Positions 6,194 through 13,490 of a stretch of 21,592 bases of DNA are shown here, piece by piece (the first letter of the stretch is position 1; each line of letters starts with the position of its first letter). The DNA lies in contig NZ_BAABHJ010000029.1 in the NCBI RefSeq assembly GCF_039542035.1, forward strand, positions 1-21,592, given 5' to 3'. Made by a program: the position numbers and the translations under genes. This DNA is from Actinoallomurus liliacearum (GTDB lineage Bacteria; Actinomycetota; Actinomycetes; Streptosporangiales; Streptosporangiaceae). The notes beneath the pieces are model-generated. The model was not told where the DNA came from. It worked only from the letters and a program-made list of their open reading frames with translations, and did no database searches.

Positions 6194-6895
6194 TTACCTG
6201 ACGATTGCCCGTCGTCCTCCGAGCAACGCCGTACCGACTCGGACGTGTGTCGCACCACACGCGACCGCTTCTTCCAGATCCCCGCTCATTCCGGCAGAAA
6301 TCATGGTCGCTCCGGGGTGAGCGGCGCGTAGCGCGGCGGCGACCTCCGCCAGCCGGCCGAAGGCCGCGGCGGGATCGCCGCCCAGGGGCGCGACCGCCAT
6401 GACGCCGCCGAGCGTGAGGCCGGGCGCGGAGGCGATCGCGTCGGCCAGCGCCGGCACTCCGCCGGGCCGGACGCCGCCCCGGCCCTCGGCGTCGTCGAGC
6501 GCCACCTGGACGAGACAGTGCAGCGACCGGTCCGCCTGGGCGGCCGCGCGCGACAGTGCCGTCACGAGGCGTTCCCGGTCGACCGAGTGCACGACGTCGG
6601 AGTAGGAGGCCACCGAGCGGACCTTGTTGGTCTGCAACTGCCCGACGAAGTGCCACCGCAGCGGCAGGTCGCGGCACTCGGCGGCCTTGGCGGACGCCTC
6701 CTGGTCGCGGTTCTCCGCGACGTCGGTGACGCCGAGCCCGGCCAGCAGGCGCACGTCCGAGGCGGGGAAGGTCTTCGTCACCGCGATCACGGTGACCTCA
6801 TCGACGGAGCGGCCGGCCGCGGCGCACGCCTTGGCGACACGCTCACGGACGGCCGCGAGGTTCGCGGTCAGTTGGTCTTCGCGGCTGGACATCAC
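6194..6895 (-). CDS. yggS: YggS/PLPBP family pyridoxal-phosphate homeostasis protein
   Basis: This is a cytosolic, single-domain PLP-binding protein of the alanine-racemase N-terminal fold, thought to buffer PLP and affect amino-acid balance. It is a constant neighbour of ftsZ and sepF in Gram-positive bacteria, where it is called YlmE. The PLP lysine is Lys41 in VIAVTKTFP. Other family motifs are ENRDQE (61-66), WHFVGQLQTNKVR (81-93), and the phosphate-binding C-terminal SAGMSGDLEEA and THVRVGTALLG. Length is 233, which is typical. Starts GTG 6895 and ATG 6892 are adjacent and the ribosome binding site is weak. It begins 27 bp after the ftsZ stop, with no pgeF between. Confidence 0.94.
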   Translation of the reverse strand: MMSSREDQLTANLAAVRERVAKACAAAGRSVDEVTVIAVTKTFPASDVRLLAGLGVTDVAENRDQEASAKAAECRDLPLRWHFVGQLQTNKVRSVASYSDVVHSVDRERLVTALSRAAAQADRSLHCLVQVALDDAEGRGGVRPGGVPALADAIASAPGLTLGGVMAVAPLGGDPAAAFGRLAEVAAALRAAHPGATMISAGMSGDLEEAVACGATHVRVGTALLGGRRAIVR

Positions 6896-6922
6896 TGGTC
6901 GTGCTTCACCGGCTGAGCATCG

Positions 6923-8356
6923 TTACTTGAGGAAGTCCGGGACGTCCAGGTCGTCGTCCTCGTCGAAGACGACGGGGCGGCGGCGGACCGGGTCGGTGCC
7001 GAGGCGCGCCGCGGTCGGCTCGGAGGCCGGCCGCGGCACCTTAGGGCGGACCGCTGTCTCGCCGGAGGCCGGACGCGGCGGCGTCGCTCCGCCGTCGGCC
7101 GTGCTCTCCGCCGGCTTGTCGCCCACCGGCTCGGGCTTGGTGTCGGCGTGCTTGGGCGGGTCGGCCTTCGGCGGCTCCTGCTTCGCCTCCGCCGGCTTGG
7201 CCACTCCGGCCGCCGAGGACGGGCCGGGCTCCCGGTGCTGCGCGGGAGCGGGCGCCGGTGGAGGGACCGCGGTGACCCGCGGCGGCGCGGGCGGCGGCGC
7301 GGCGGGCGGGGTCACCGGGCGGGGCGGCGTCACGGGCGAAGTCGCCATGGCCGGGCGGGGCGGCGCCAGCCGCTTCGGCTCCGCCTGGGGCGCCGGGGCG
7401 CTCTGCGGCCGGATCTCGTCGAAGCCCGCGGCGATCACGGTCACCCGGACCTCGTCGCCCAGGGCGTCGTCGATGACCGCGCCGAAGATGATGTTCGCGT
7501 CGGGCGCGGCCGCGTTGGACACGAGCTGCGCCGCCTCGTTGATCTCGAAGAGGCCGAGGTCGGACCCGCCGGAGATCGACAGCAGGACGCCGTGGGCGCC
7601 GTCGATGCTTGCCTCCAGCAGCGGGCTGGAGATCGCCATCTCGGCGGCGGCGACCGACCGGTCGTCCCCGCGGGCGGAGCCGATGCCCATGAGCGCGGAG
7701 CCGGCCCCGGACATCACCGACTTGACGTCGGCGAAGTCGAGGTTGATCAGGCCCGGCGTGGTGATCAGGTCCGTGATGCCCTGAACACCGGAGAGGAGCA
7801 CCTGGTCGGCCGCCTTGAACGCGTCCAGCACGCTCACCTGGCGGTCGGAGATCGACAGCAGCCGGTCGTTCGGGATGACGATGAGCGTGTCGACCTCGTC
7901 GCGGAGCGTCTCTATGCCGGCCTCGGCCTGCATCGCGCGCCGCTTGCCCTCGAAGCTGAAGGGGCGGGTCACCACGCCGATCGTCAGGGCGCCCAGGGAA
8001 CGGGCGATGTTGGCCACCACCGGAGCGCCTCCGGTGCCGGTGCCGCCGCCCTCTCCGGCCGTGACGAAGACCATGTCGGCCCCCTTGAGGACCTCCTCGA
8101 TCTCCTCACGGTGGTCCTCGGCCGCCTTGCGCCCGACGTCGGGATTGGCACCCGCGCCGAGACCGCGGGTCAGTTCACGGCCGACGTCGAGCTTGACGTC
8201 GGCGTCGCTCATCAGCAGCGCCTGGGCATCCGTGTTGATCGCGATGAACTCGACACCCTTGAGCCCCTCTTCGATCATCCGGTTGACGGCGTTGACGCCG
8301 CCGCCGCCAATGCCGACGACCTTGATGACCGCCAGGTAATTCTGCGGTGCTGCCAC
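6923..8356 (-). CDS. ftsZ: Cell division GTPase FtsZ
   Basis: FtsZ is the tubulin-like GTPase that forms the Z-ring. The N-terminal nucleotide-binding domain shows GIGGGGVNAVNRM (16-27), the tubulin signature GGGTGTGGAPVVA (103-115) and RPFSFEG. The T7 synergy loop is NLDFADVKSVM (205-215). The globular part ends near residue 315. A Pro/Ala/Lys-rich linker of roughly 145 residues (about 316-460) leads to the C-terminal peptide DEDDDLDVPDFLK, the SepF-binding tail. Length is 477, with the extra over many homologues lying in the linker. The start is GTG at 8356 with GGAAGG about ten bases upstream. It is preceded by a 452-bp gap with its own promoter and possible WhiA site, so its expression can be separated from the upstream mur genes. 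Confidence 0.98.
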   Translation of the reverse strand: MAAPQNYLAVIKVVGIGGGGVNAVNRMIEEGLKGVEFIAINTDAQALLMSDADVKLDVGRELTRGLGAGANPDVGRKAAEDHREEIEEVLKGADMVFVTAGEGGGTGTGGAPVVANIARSLGALTIGVVTRPFSFEGKRRAMQAEAGIETLRDEVDTLIVIPNDRLLSISDRQVSVLDAFKAADQVLLSGVQGITDLITTPGLINLDFADVKSVMSGAGSALMGIGSARGDDRSVAAAEMAISSPLLEASIDGAHGVLLSISGGSDLGLFEINEAAQLVSNAAAPDANIIFGAVIDDALGDEVRVTVIAAGFDEIRPQSAPAPQAEPKRLAPPRPAMATSPVTPPRPVTPPAAPPPAPPRVTAVPPPAPAPAQHREPGPSSAAGVAKPAEAKQEPPKADPPKHADTKPEPVGDKPAESTADGGATPPRPASGETAVRPKVPRPASEPTAARLGTDPVRRRPVVFDEDDDLDVPDFLK

Positions 8357-8457
8357 GACGAGGGGCCCTTCCGCTCGCTCTATCGAACCGGCCGGCGTGC
8401 CGCCGCTCCGGTGTTTCTTACTGAATTCACGTACTTTGGTGGGCCGGAACCCTCACC

Positions 8458-8468
8458 CTCAAGTTGAG
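8458..8468. promoter_or_regulatory. Inverted repeat CTCAAGTTGAG in the ftsZ leader
   Basis: Five-base arms CTCAA and TTGAG surround a central base. On the ftsZ strand it follows a TTGACA (8485-8480) by 11 bases and is followed by GGGTGAGGGTT. It lies about 35 bp downstream of the proposed -10, so in the leader, or over the downstream part of a second promoter whose -35 would be the TTGACA. No good -10 is visible for that second promoter. Confidence 0.4.
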
Positions 8469-8501
8469 ACTTACAGTTATGTCAACCTAGGGCTGATACG
8501 G

Positions 8502-8530
8502 ACAGTAGGGGCGCCCCACTGCAGGGTCAA
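8502..8530 (-). promoter_or_regulatory. Predicted ftsZ promoter, TTGACC-17-TACTGT
   Basis: On the minus strand TTGACC (8530-8525) is followed after exactly 17 bases by TACTGT (8507-8502). This fits the actinobacterial housekeeping sigma pattern TTGACN and TANNNT. The start point would be near 8495, giving a leader of about 140 nt to the ftsZ GTG. It is the best promoter match I found in the window. Confidence 0.7.
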
Positions 8531-8555
8531 CTAACCCGGCCCTGAGCACACCGGC

Positions 8556-8569
8556 GTGTCGCGCGACAC
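8556..8569. promoter_or_regulatory. 14-bp palindrome with two GACAC half sites (WhiA-like)
   Basis: GTGTCGCGCGACAC is a perfect palindrome made of inverted GACAC pentamers. GACAC is the recognition core of the sporulation regulator WhiA, and ftsZ is a known WhiA/WhiB target in Streptomyces. The palindrome ends 25 bp upstream of the proposed -35, a suitable place for an activator. The assignment combines the visible motif with family knowledge; binding is not shown. Confidence 0.5.
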
Positions 8570-8624
8570 CCCAGTCATCCCAATTCATCCGATCCGGTGC
8601 GCGCCGTTCCCACCCGCCGCGCGA

Positions 8625-8636
8625 GGACAAGTGTCC
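8625..8636. promoter_or_regulatory. Near-palindrome GGACAAGTGTCC with a third GACAC
   Basis: GGACA and TGTCC arms flank AG. On the ftsZ strand it reads GGACACTTGTCC, adding one more GACAC about 100 bp upstream of the promoter. It may be a second, weaker WhiA-type site. Pentamers occur by chance about once in a gap of this size. Confidence 0.3.
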
Positions 8637-8675
8637 CGCGACCGGGGATCGTTCGCTACTCGAAGGCACCGGTGC

Positions 8676-8699
8676 GGGCCGGCGGCACCCATCCGGCCC
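8676..8699 (-). terminator. Possible attenuator hairpin after ftsQ
   Basis: GGGCCGG (8676-8682) pairs with CCGGCCC (8693-8699) around a 10-base loop, about 110 bases after the ftsQ stop. An alternative stem GGTGC/GCACC (8671-8675 with 8685-8689) overlaps it, so the two are mutually exclusive. There is no U-tract. It may reduce read-through from the mur genes into ftsZ. Confidence 0.3.
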
Positions 8700-8808
8700 A
8701 TCCCGCCCGGGCGAATCCGCGTCTCCGGAGCGACCACCTCGGCCGGCCCGAAGGACGGCCCCGTCCCGGCGGACGCCGATCTCGGGTGAGCGCGCCCCAT
8801 CGTTTCGG

Positions 8809-9585
8809 CTACCTGGTGGTGACGACCTCCGGGGAGCTCACGTCGATCGTCCTGACCCCGCGCGGCGACCGGTCCAGCAGACCGCGCAGCAGCCGGAGCT
8901 TCTCCGGCCCGCGCTCCGCGGCGCCCCATACGACGGTGACGCCGTCCGCCAGCCGCAGGCTCACCGCCTCGGTCGACGGGACGTCCACGCCGACCACCTG
9001 ACGACCCAGCCAGGAGGGCAGGGCCCGTACGACGGACAGCCCGGTCCGCAGCGCGGGATCGCTCTGCGTGGGGTTCGCCACATCGAGCACCGGGAGCCCG
9101 CGCGGCCGGGCGGCGGACGCGACGACGGTCACGCCGTACCGGTCGATCTGGAGGTACCGGTTGTCGTGCTGGGCGACGACGATCGGCGTGCGCTCCCGTA
9201 CGACGATGTGGACCGTGGTCGGCCACCGGCGTTCGACACGGGCGGTCTCCACCGCCTGCACCGCCTCCACCCGATCGCGGACGACGCCGGTGTCGAGCCT
9301 GGCCAGGGGCTCGCCGAGGTGCACCCGCGCCGCGGCGAGCACCTCCTCGCGGGAGACGAGCCGCTCCCCCGTGACGTCGATCCGCCGGACGACGAGCAGC
9401 CGCGACCCCAGCAGGACCCACGTGGCCGTGCCGAGGACGCCCGCCACGAAGAGCCCGACGAACAGCACCTTCCAGCGGTTGGGACGACGGCGGGCGGGCC
9501 GCTGCGGCCGGTCCGGCGCGTCCTCGCCCGATCCCGGCGCGTCGGAACCCGTCCCCACGGCCCCCGGAACGCCCTCCGCGTCCAT
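8809..9585 (-). CDS. ftsQ: FtsQ/DivIB division protein
   Basis: This is a bitopic divisome protein bridging FtsL and its partners to the peptidoglycan synthases. A charged, Pro/Gly-rich cytoplasmic tail of about 37 residues is followed by a membrane helix (VLFVGLFVAGVLGTATWVLL), a POTRA domain (VVRRIDVTGERLVSREEVLAAA to VERRWPTTVHIVVRERTP) and the FtsQ beta domain (LQIDRYGVTV, LPVLDV, LRLADGVTVVWG). I chose ATG at 9585, giving 258 residues, because AGGAGG lies seven bases upstream; the in-frame GTG at 9591 is only one base from that ribosome binding site. It follows murC by 71 bp, and no murB lies between. Confidence 0.94.
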   Translation of the reverse strand: MDAEGVPGAVGTGSDAPGSGEDAPDRPQRPARRRPNRWKVLFVGLFVAGVLGTATWVLLGSRLLVVRRIDVTGERLVSREEVLAAARVHLGEPLARLDTGVVRDRVEAVQAVETARVERRWPTTVHIVVRERTPIVVAQHDNRYLQIDRYGVTVVASAARPRGLPVLDVANPTQSDPALRTGLSVVRALPSWLGRQVVGVDVPSTEAVSLRLADGVTVVWGAAERGPEKLRLLRGLLDRSPRGVRTIDVSSPEVVTTR

Positions 9586-9656
9586 CGTCACGCCTCCTCA
9601 CTCGCTCCGCGGCGCCCGCGCCACCGAGCGGGAGTGCACCCGGATGAACCGGCCGC

Positions 9657-11054
9657 TCAGCCGCCGAGCAGCCGGAGGATCTCCGGGCCGAGCCTGGTCA
9701 CGTCGCCGGCGCCCATCGTGATGATGACGTCCCCGGGGGCGGCCATGGCCGCGACACGCCCGGCCACCGCGCTTTCGTCGGGCTCGTACGTCACCCGGCC
9801 GTGCGGGACCGCCTTGACGACCAGCTCGCCCGTCACACCGGGGATCGGGTCCTCGCGCGCCGGGTAGACGTCGAGGACGACCGCCTCGTCGGCGAGCCCC
9901 AGCGCGGCGCCGAACTCGGCGGCGAAGAACTTGGTGCGGCTGAACAGGTGCGGCTGGAAGACCGCGACGATGCGGCCGCCGCCGAGCTCCTCGACGTAGT
10001 CGCGGGTGGCCCGCAGGTCGGCGGCGAGCTCGGTCGGGTGGTGGGCGTAGCTGTCGAACACCTTGACGCCGCCGACCTCGCCCTTCGGCTCGAGACGGCG
10101 CCGGGCTCCGCCGAACCCGGCCAGGCCATCGGCGACCGCGCCGGCGTCGACGCCCAGCTCGACGGCCACGGCGTACGCGGCGGCGGCGTTCTGCGCGTTG
10201 TGCCGGCCGGGAACGGCCAGCGTGAGCTCCCGGCCCGCCACGGTGAACCGCGAGCCCAGCCCGCGCGGCGTGAAGCCCTCGATGCGGTAGTCGGCCCCGG
10301 GCGCCTCGCCGTACGTGCGGACGGTGAGCCCGCGCCGCGTGCCCGTCTCGCCCAGCGCCCGCGCTCCGGGGTCGTCGGCGCAGACGACGAGCAGGCCGCC
10401 CGCCTCGATCCGTCCGACGAAGTCGGCGAAGGTCTCCTGGACCTTCTCGAAGCCGCCGTAGTTGTCCAGGTGATCGGCCTCGACGTTGGTGACGATCGCG
10501 GCGTGCGGCGCGAACATCAGGAACGACCCGTCGCTCTCGTCCGCCTCCGCGACGAACAGGTCGCCGGACCCCTCACCGGCGCCCAGGCCGGTGGTGACGA
10601 GCTGGCCGCCGATGCAGTACGACGGGTCGGCCCCGGCGTGCTGCAGGGCCACGGTCAGCATCGAGGTGGTCGTGGTCTTGCCGTGCGTGCCGGCCACGGC
10701 GACGGCGCGGCGGCCCGCCATCAGCGACGCCAGCGCCGCCGCGCGGTGCAGGACCCGCAGGCCGCGCTCGCGGGCGGCGGCCAGCTCCGGGTTGGTCTCG
10801 CGGATCGCGGTGGAGACGACGACCGTCGCGGCGTCGCCGACGTGCTCGGCGGCGTGCCCGACGTGCGTCGTCGCGCCGAGGTCGCGCAGCTCGCGCAGCA
10901 GGTCGGAGTCCTTGGCGTCGCTGCCGGAGACCGGGATGCCGCGCCCGAGCATGATGCGCGCGATCCCGGACATGCCCGCCCCGCCGACTCCGACGAAGTG
11001 CACCTTGCCCAGCCGGTCGGCGGGCACGATCTCAACAGGCGTGACGAGGCTCAT
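9657..11054 (-). CDS. murC: UDP-N-acetylmuramate--L-alanine ligase MurC
   Basis: MurC adds L-alanine to UDP-MurNAc using ATP, the first step of stem-peptide assembly, in the cytoplasm. The 465-residue protein shows the N-terminal UDP-binding loop HFVGVGGAGMSGIARIM (19-35), the ATP loop AGTHGKTTTT (121-130), EADESDGSF and VEADHLDNYG in the central domain, and FDSYAHHPTELAADLRATR in the C-terminal ligase domain. All catalytic landmarks are present. The ATG at 11054 overlaps the murG stop as ATGA, and AAGGA lies eight bases upstream. The frame remains open further upstream only as a shadow of murG. Having murC inside the cluster matches mycobacteria and other actinomycetes. Confidence 0.97.
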   Translation of the reverse strand: MSLVTPVEIVPADRLGKVHFVGVGGAGMSGIARIMLGRGIPVSGSDAKDSDLLRELRDLGATTHVGHAAEHVGDAATVVVSTAIRETNPELAAARERGLRVLHRAAALASLMAGRRAVAVAGTHGKTTTTSMLTVALQHAGADPSYCIGGQLVTTGLGAGEGSGDLFVAEADESDGSFLMFAPHAAIVTNVEADHLDNYGGFEKVQETFADFVGRIEAGGLLVVCADDPGARALGETGTRRGLTVRTYGEAPGADYRIEGFTPRGLGSRFTVAGRELTLAVPGRHNAQNAAAAYAVAVELGVDAGAVADGLAGFGGARRRLEPKGEVGGVKVFDSYAHHPTELAADLRATRDYVEELGGGRIVAVFQPHLFSRTKFFAAEFGAALGLADEAVVLDVYPAREDPIPGVTGELVVKAVPHGRVTYEPDESAVAGRVAAMAAPGDVIITMGAGDVTRLGPEILRLLGG

Positions 11055-12142
11055 GAGGTGGGTCCTTGGGCGACGACGCGGGCGACGAGGCGGGCCAGGG
11101 CGACGTCGGCGTCCCGGCGGCCCATGCGCGCGGCGGCCTCGGACATGATCGCGACCCGCTCGGCGTCGCCGAGGATGGGGAGGACGTTCGCCCGGATCCA
11201 GTCGGCGGTGAGCTCGCCGTCCTCGATGAGGAGGCCGCCGCCGCCCCGGACGATCGGCTCGGCGTTGAGCCGTTGCTCGCCGTTGCCGATGGGCAGCGGG
11301 ACGTACGCCGCGGGCAGCCCGACGGCGGTCAGCTCGGCGCAGGTGATGGCGCCGGCCCGGCACATGGCGAAGTCGGCCGCGGCGTACGCGAGGTCCATCC
11401 GGTCGCAGTACGGCAGCATGATGTACGCCGGGTCGTCGGGGGTGAACTCCGGCTCGGCGAGGTTCTTCGGGCCGACGATGTGCAGGATCTGGATGCCGGC
11501 CTGCCGCAGCTGCGGAACGGCCTCGCCGACCGCGCGGTTCAGCGAGCGGGCGCCCTGCGAGCCGCCGAACACCAGCAGCGTGGGCAGGTCCGAGCGCAGG
11601 CCGAAGTGGGCCCGCGCCTTGTCGCCCATGCCGAGCCGGTCCAGGGTGGAGATCTCGCGGCGCAGCGGGATGCCGACGACCTCGGCGTGCGGCAGCGGGG
11701 TGTCGGGCGCCGCCACCGCGACGTTGTCGGTGAAGCGGGCGCCGAGGCGGTTGGCCAGGCCCGGCCGCGGGTTCGCCTCGTGCACGACGATGGGGATCTT
11801 GCGGCGGCGCGCGGCGAGGTAACCGGGGGTGGCGACGTAGCCGCCGAAGCCGACGAGCACGTCGGCCTGCGTGCGGTCCAGGATGGCCGCCGCGGCGTTG
11901 ATCGCGCCCGCGAGCCGGCCGGGCACGGTCAGCAGCCGGGGCGTCAGCGTCCGCGGCAGCGGGACCGGCGGGATCATCGCGAGCTCGTAGCCTCGCTGGG
12001 GCACGATGCGGGACTCCAGGCCCCGCTCGGTGCCCAGACAGGTCACCTGGACGCCGGGATCCTCCCGGCGCAACGCGTCGGCGAGGGCCAGGGCGGGTTC
12101 GATATGTCCGGCTGTGCCGCCACCGGCCAGGACAACCCTCAT
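11051..12142 (-). CDS. murG: Lipid II synthase MurG (GT28 glycosyltransferase)
   Basis: MurG transfers GlcNAc from UDP-GlcNAc to lipid I at the inner face of the membrane, giving lipid II. The 363-residue protein has the N-terminal glycine loop GGGTAGHIEPALALA (7-21), VGFGGYVATPGYLAA, the acceptor-side HEANPRPGLANR (121-132), and the C-terminal donor site GGSQGARSLN (193-202) and CRAGAITCAELTAVGLPAAYVPLP (261-284). HEAN replaces the proteobacterial HEQN, as is usual in actinobacteria. The ATG at 12142 has AGGAG seven bases upstream; the frame upstream to 12178 has no signal. It begins 49 bp after ftsW and its stop overlaps the murC start. Confidence 0.96.
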   Translation of the reverse strand: MRVVLAGGGTAGHIEPALALADALRREDPGVQVTCLGTERGLESRIVPQRGYELAMIPPVPLPRTLTPRLLTVPGRLAGAINAAAAILDRTQADVLVGFGGYVATPGYLAARRRKIPIVVHEANPRPGLANRLGARFTDNVAVAAPDTPLPHAEVVGIPLRREISTLDRLGMGDKARAHFGLRSDLPTLLVFGGSQGARSLNRAVGEAVPQLRQAGIQILHIVGPKNLAEPEFTPDDPAYIMLPYCDRMDLAYAAADFAMCRAGAITCAELTAVGLPAAYVPLPIGNGEQRLNAEPIVRGGGGLLIEDGELTADWIRANVLPILGDAERVAIMSEAAARMGRRDADVALARLVARVVAQGPTS

Positions 12143-12191
12143 GCTCGCGCTCCTGCTCAAATCGACTCGCTCCGTCACCGGCTCAACACCC

Positions 12192-13448
12192 TCAGCGCTT
12201 TGCCAGGCCCAGCCAGCTTAGAGCCATCAGGGCCGGTCCCGGACCACGTGCGGCGAGGGCCTGCCGGGCGCCGGGCTCGCGTTTGGCGAACGACAGCAGC
12301 ATGCCCAGCACGAACAAGGTCGGGATGAGGGCGGACCCACCGTACGACACCAGCGGCAGCGGGATGCCCGTAATGGGCAGGACGCCGATCACCGCGCCGA
12401 TGTTGATGATGGCCTGACCGATCAGCCAGGCGGTCGCGCCGGACGCCGCGAGCCGCATGAAGGGGTCCTTGACGCGCCTGGCGATCCGCAGGCCGGCGTA
12501 CGCGAGCACGCCGAACAGGCCGAGCACGACCAGCGTGCCGATCAGGCCGAGCTCCTCACCGATGATGGCGAAGATGAAGTCGGTCTCGGGGTGGGGCAGG
12601 TAGTTCCACTTCGCCCGGCCCTCGCCGAGTCCGGTGCCGAGCACGCCGCCCGAGGCGATGGCGTACAGGCCCTGGAGTCCCTGGTAGTTGGTGGTCATCT
12701 GGTTGCCGGACTGGTCGAGGAAGCCGGTGAGCCGCGCGAGGCGGTACGGCTCGACGAGGATGAGGATGGAGATCAGGACGCTCGTCACGCCCGCCATGCC
12801 GACGAAGAGCCGGCCCGGGGCGCCGACGACCCACAGCAGGGCCAGGAAGATGATCAGCAGCACGATGGTCGTCCCGAGGTCGCTGCCCATCATGATGAGC
12901 AGCACGAGGACGCCTGTGCCCGGCAGCAGCGGGATCAGCAGCTGCCGCCAGTCGGTGAGCTGGCGCAGCTTCTCCTTGCGGGCCAGCAGGTCGGCGCCCC
13001 ACAGCACGAGGGCCAGCTTGGCCGGCTCGGAGGGCTGGAGCTGGAACGGCCCGCCGAAGCTGATCCAGCGCTGCGCGCCGTTGGCGCTCTGCCCCAGGCC
13101 GGGGGTGAGCGCGACGATGAGGGCCAGCGCCGACAGCAGCATCAGCGGGTAGGCCGCCGTGCGGAACGTCTTGGCCGGGAGCCGGGCGGCGATCCACATC
13201 AGCGGCAGCCCGATGCCGACCCACAGCGCCTGCTTCTCGAAGAGGGTGAACGCCGACCCGGTGTTCTGGTACTGGCGGATGCTCGAGGCCGACAGCACCA
13301 TGACCATGCCGAGGGCCAGCAGCAGCAGCGAGCTGCCGAGCACCAGGTAGTAGGAGGTGAGCGGGCGGTCGAACAGGCCGGCGACTCCGGACGCCCAGGC
13401 CCGCGGCCCCGACCGCGGCTCCTCCTCGTCGACGTAGGCCCCGCTCAC
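12192..13448 (-). CDS. ftsW: SEDS peptidoglycan glycosyltransferase FtsW
   Basis: FtsW polymerises lipid II into glycan strands at the septum, working with the class B PBP FtsI. The 418-residue protein has a cytoplasmic tail of about 30 residues and around ten hydrophobic segments. Family motifs are GAQRWISFG (124-132), QPSEPAKLALVLW (138-150), GLGEGRAKWNYLPHPETDFIFAIIGEELG and PLPLVSYGGSAL (364-375). Asp290 in HPETDF matches the catalytic acid of SEDS enzymes. The start is GTG at 13448 with AGGAGGAG six bases upstream. A small G/C hairpin (13474-13489) sits in the 42-bp gap after murD. ftsW is another WhiA target in Streptomyces, but I saw no comparable palindrome here. Confidence 0.96.
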   Translation of the reverse strand: MSGAYVDEEEPRSGPRAWASGVAGLFDRPLTSYYLVLGSSLLLLALGMVMVLSASSIRQYQNTGSAFTLFEKQALWVGIGLPLMWIAARLPAKTFRTAAYPLMLLSALALIVALTPGLGQSANGAQRWISFGGPFQLQPSEPAKLALVLWGADLLARKEKLRQLTDWRQLLIPLLPGTGVLVLLIMMGSDLGTTIVLLIIFLALLWVVGAPGRLFVGMAGVTSVLISILILVEPYRLARLTGFLDQSGNQMTTNYQGLQGLYAIASGGVLGTGLGEGRAKWNYLPHPETDFIFAIIGEELGLIGTLVVLGLFGVLAYAGLRIARRVKDPFMRLAASGATAWLIGQAIINIGAVIGVLPITGIPLPLVSYGGSALIPTLFVLGMLLSFAKREPGARQALAARGPGPALMALSWLGLAKR

Positions 13449-13490
13449 GGTCGGCTCCTCCTCCTCACGCGGACCCCGCGGACGCGGGGC

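Noticed and set aside
6093..6677. Upstream extension of the SepF frame to 367 codons
   Set aside because: It runs through yggS out of frame; the ATG at 6092 has a strong ribosome binding site and gives the standard SepF N-terminus.
8480..8485. TTGACA as the -35 of a second complete ftsZ promoter
   Set aside because: No TANNNT hexamer lies 16-19 bp downstream, so a full promoter is not claimed.
9586..9656. Possible murB between murC and ftsQ
   Set aside because: The gap is only 71 bp, with no room for a gene.
9801..11822. 673-codon plus-strand frame opposite murC and murG (and similar ones opposite ftsW/murD and murE/murF)
   Set aside because: Antisense shadows with Arg/Gly/Asp/His-rich composition; the minus strand carries complete enzymes with all catalytic motifs.
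13474..13489. CCCCGCG/CGCGGGG hairpin between murD and ftsW
   Set aside because: Very short, 2-base nominal loop inside a tightly packed operon; likely a chance product of GC richness.
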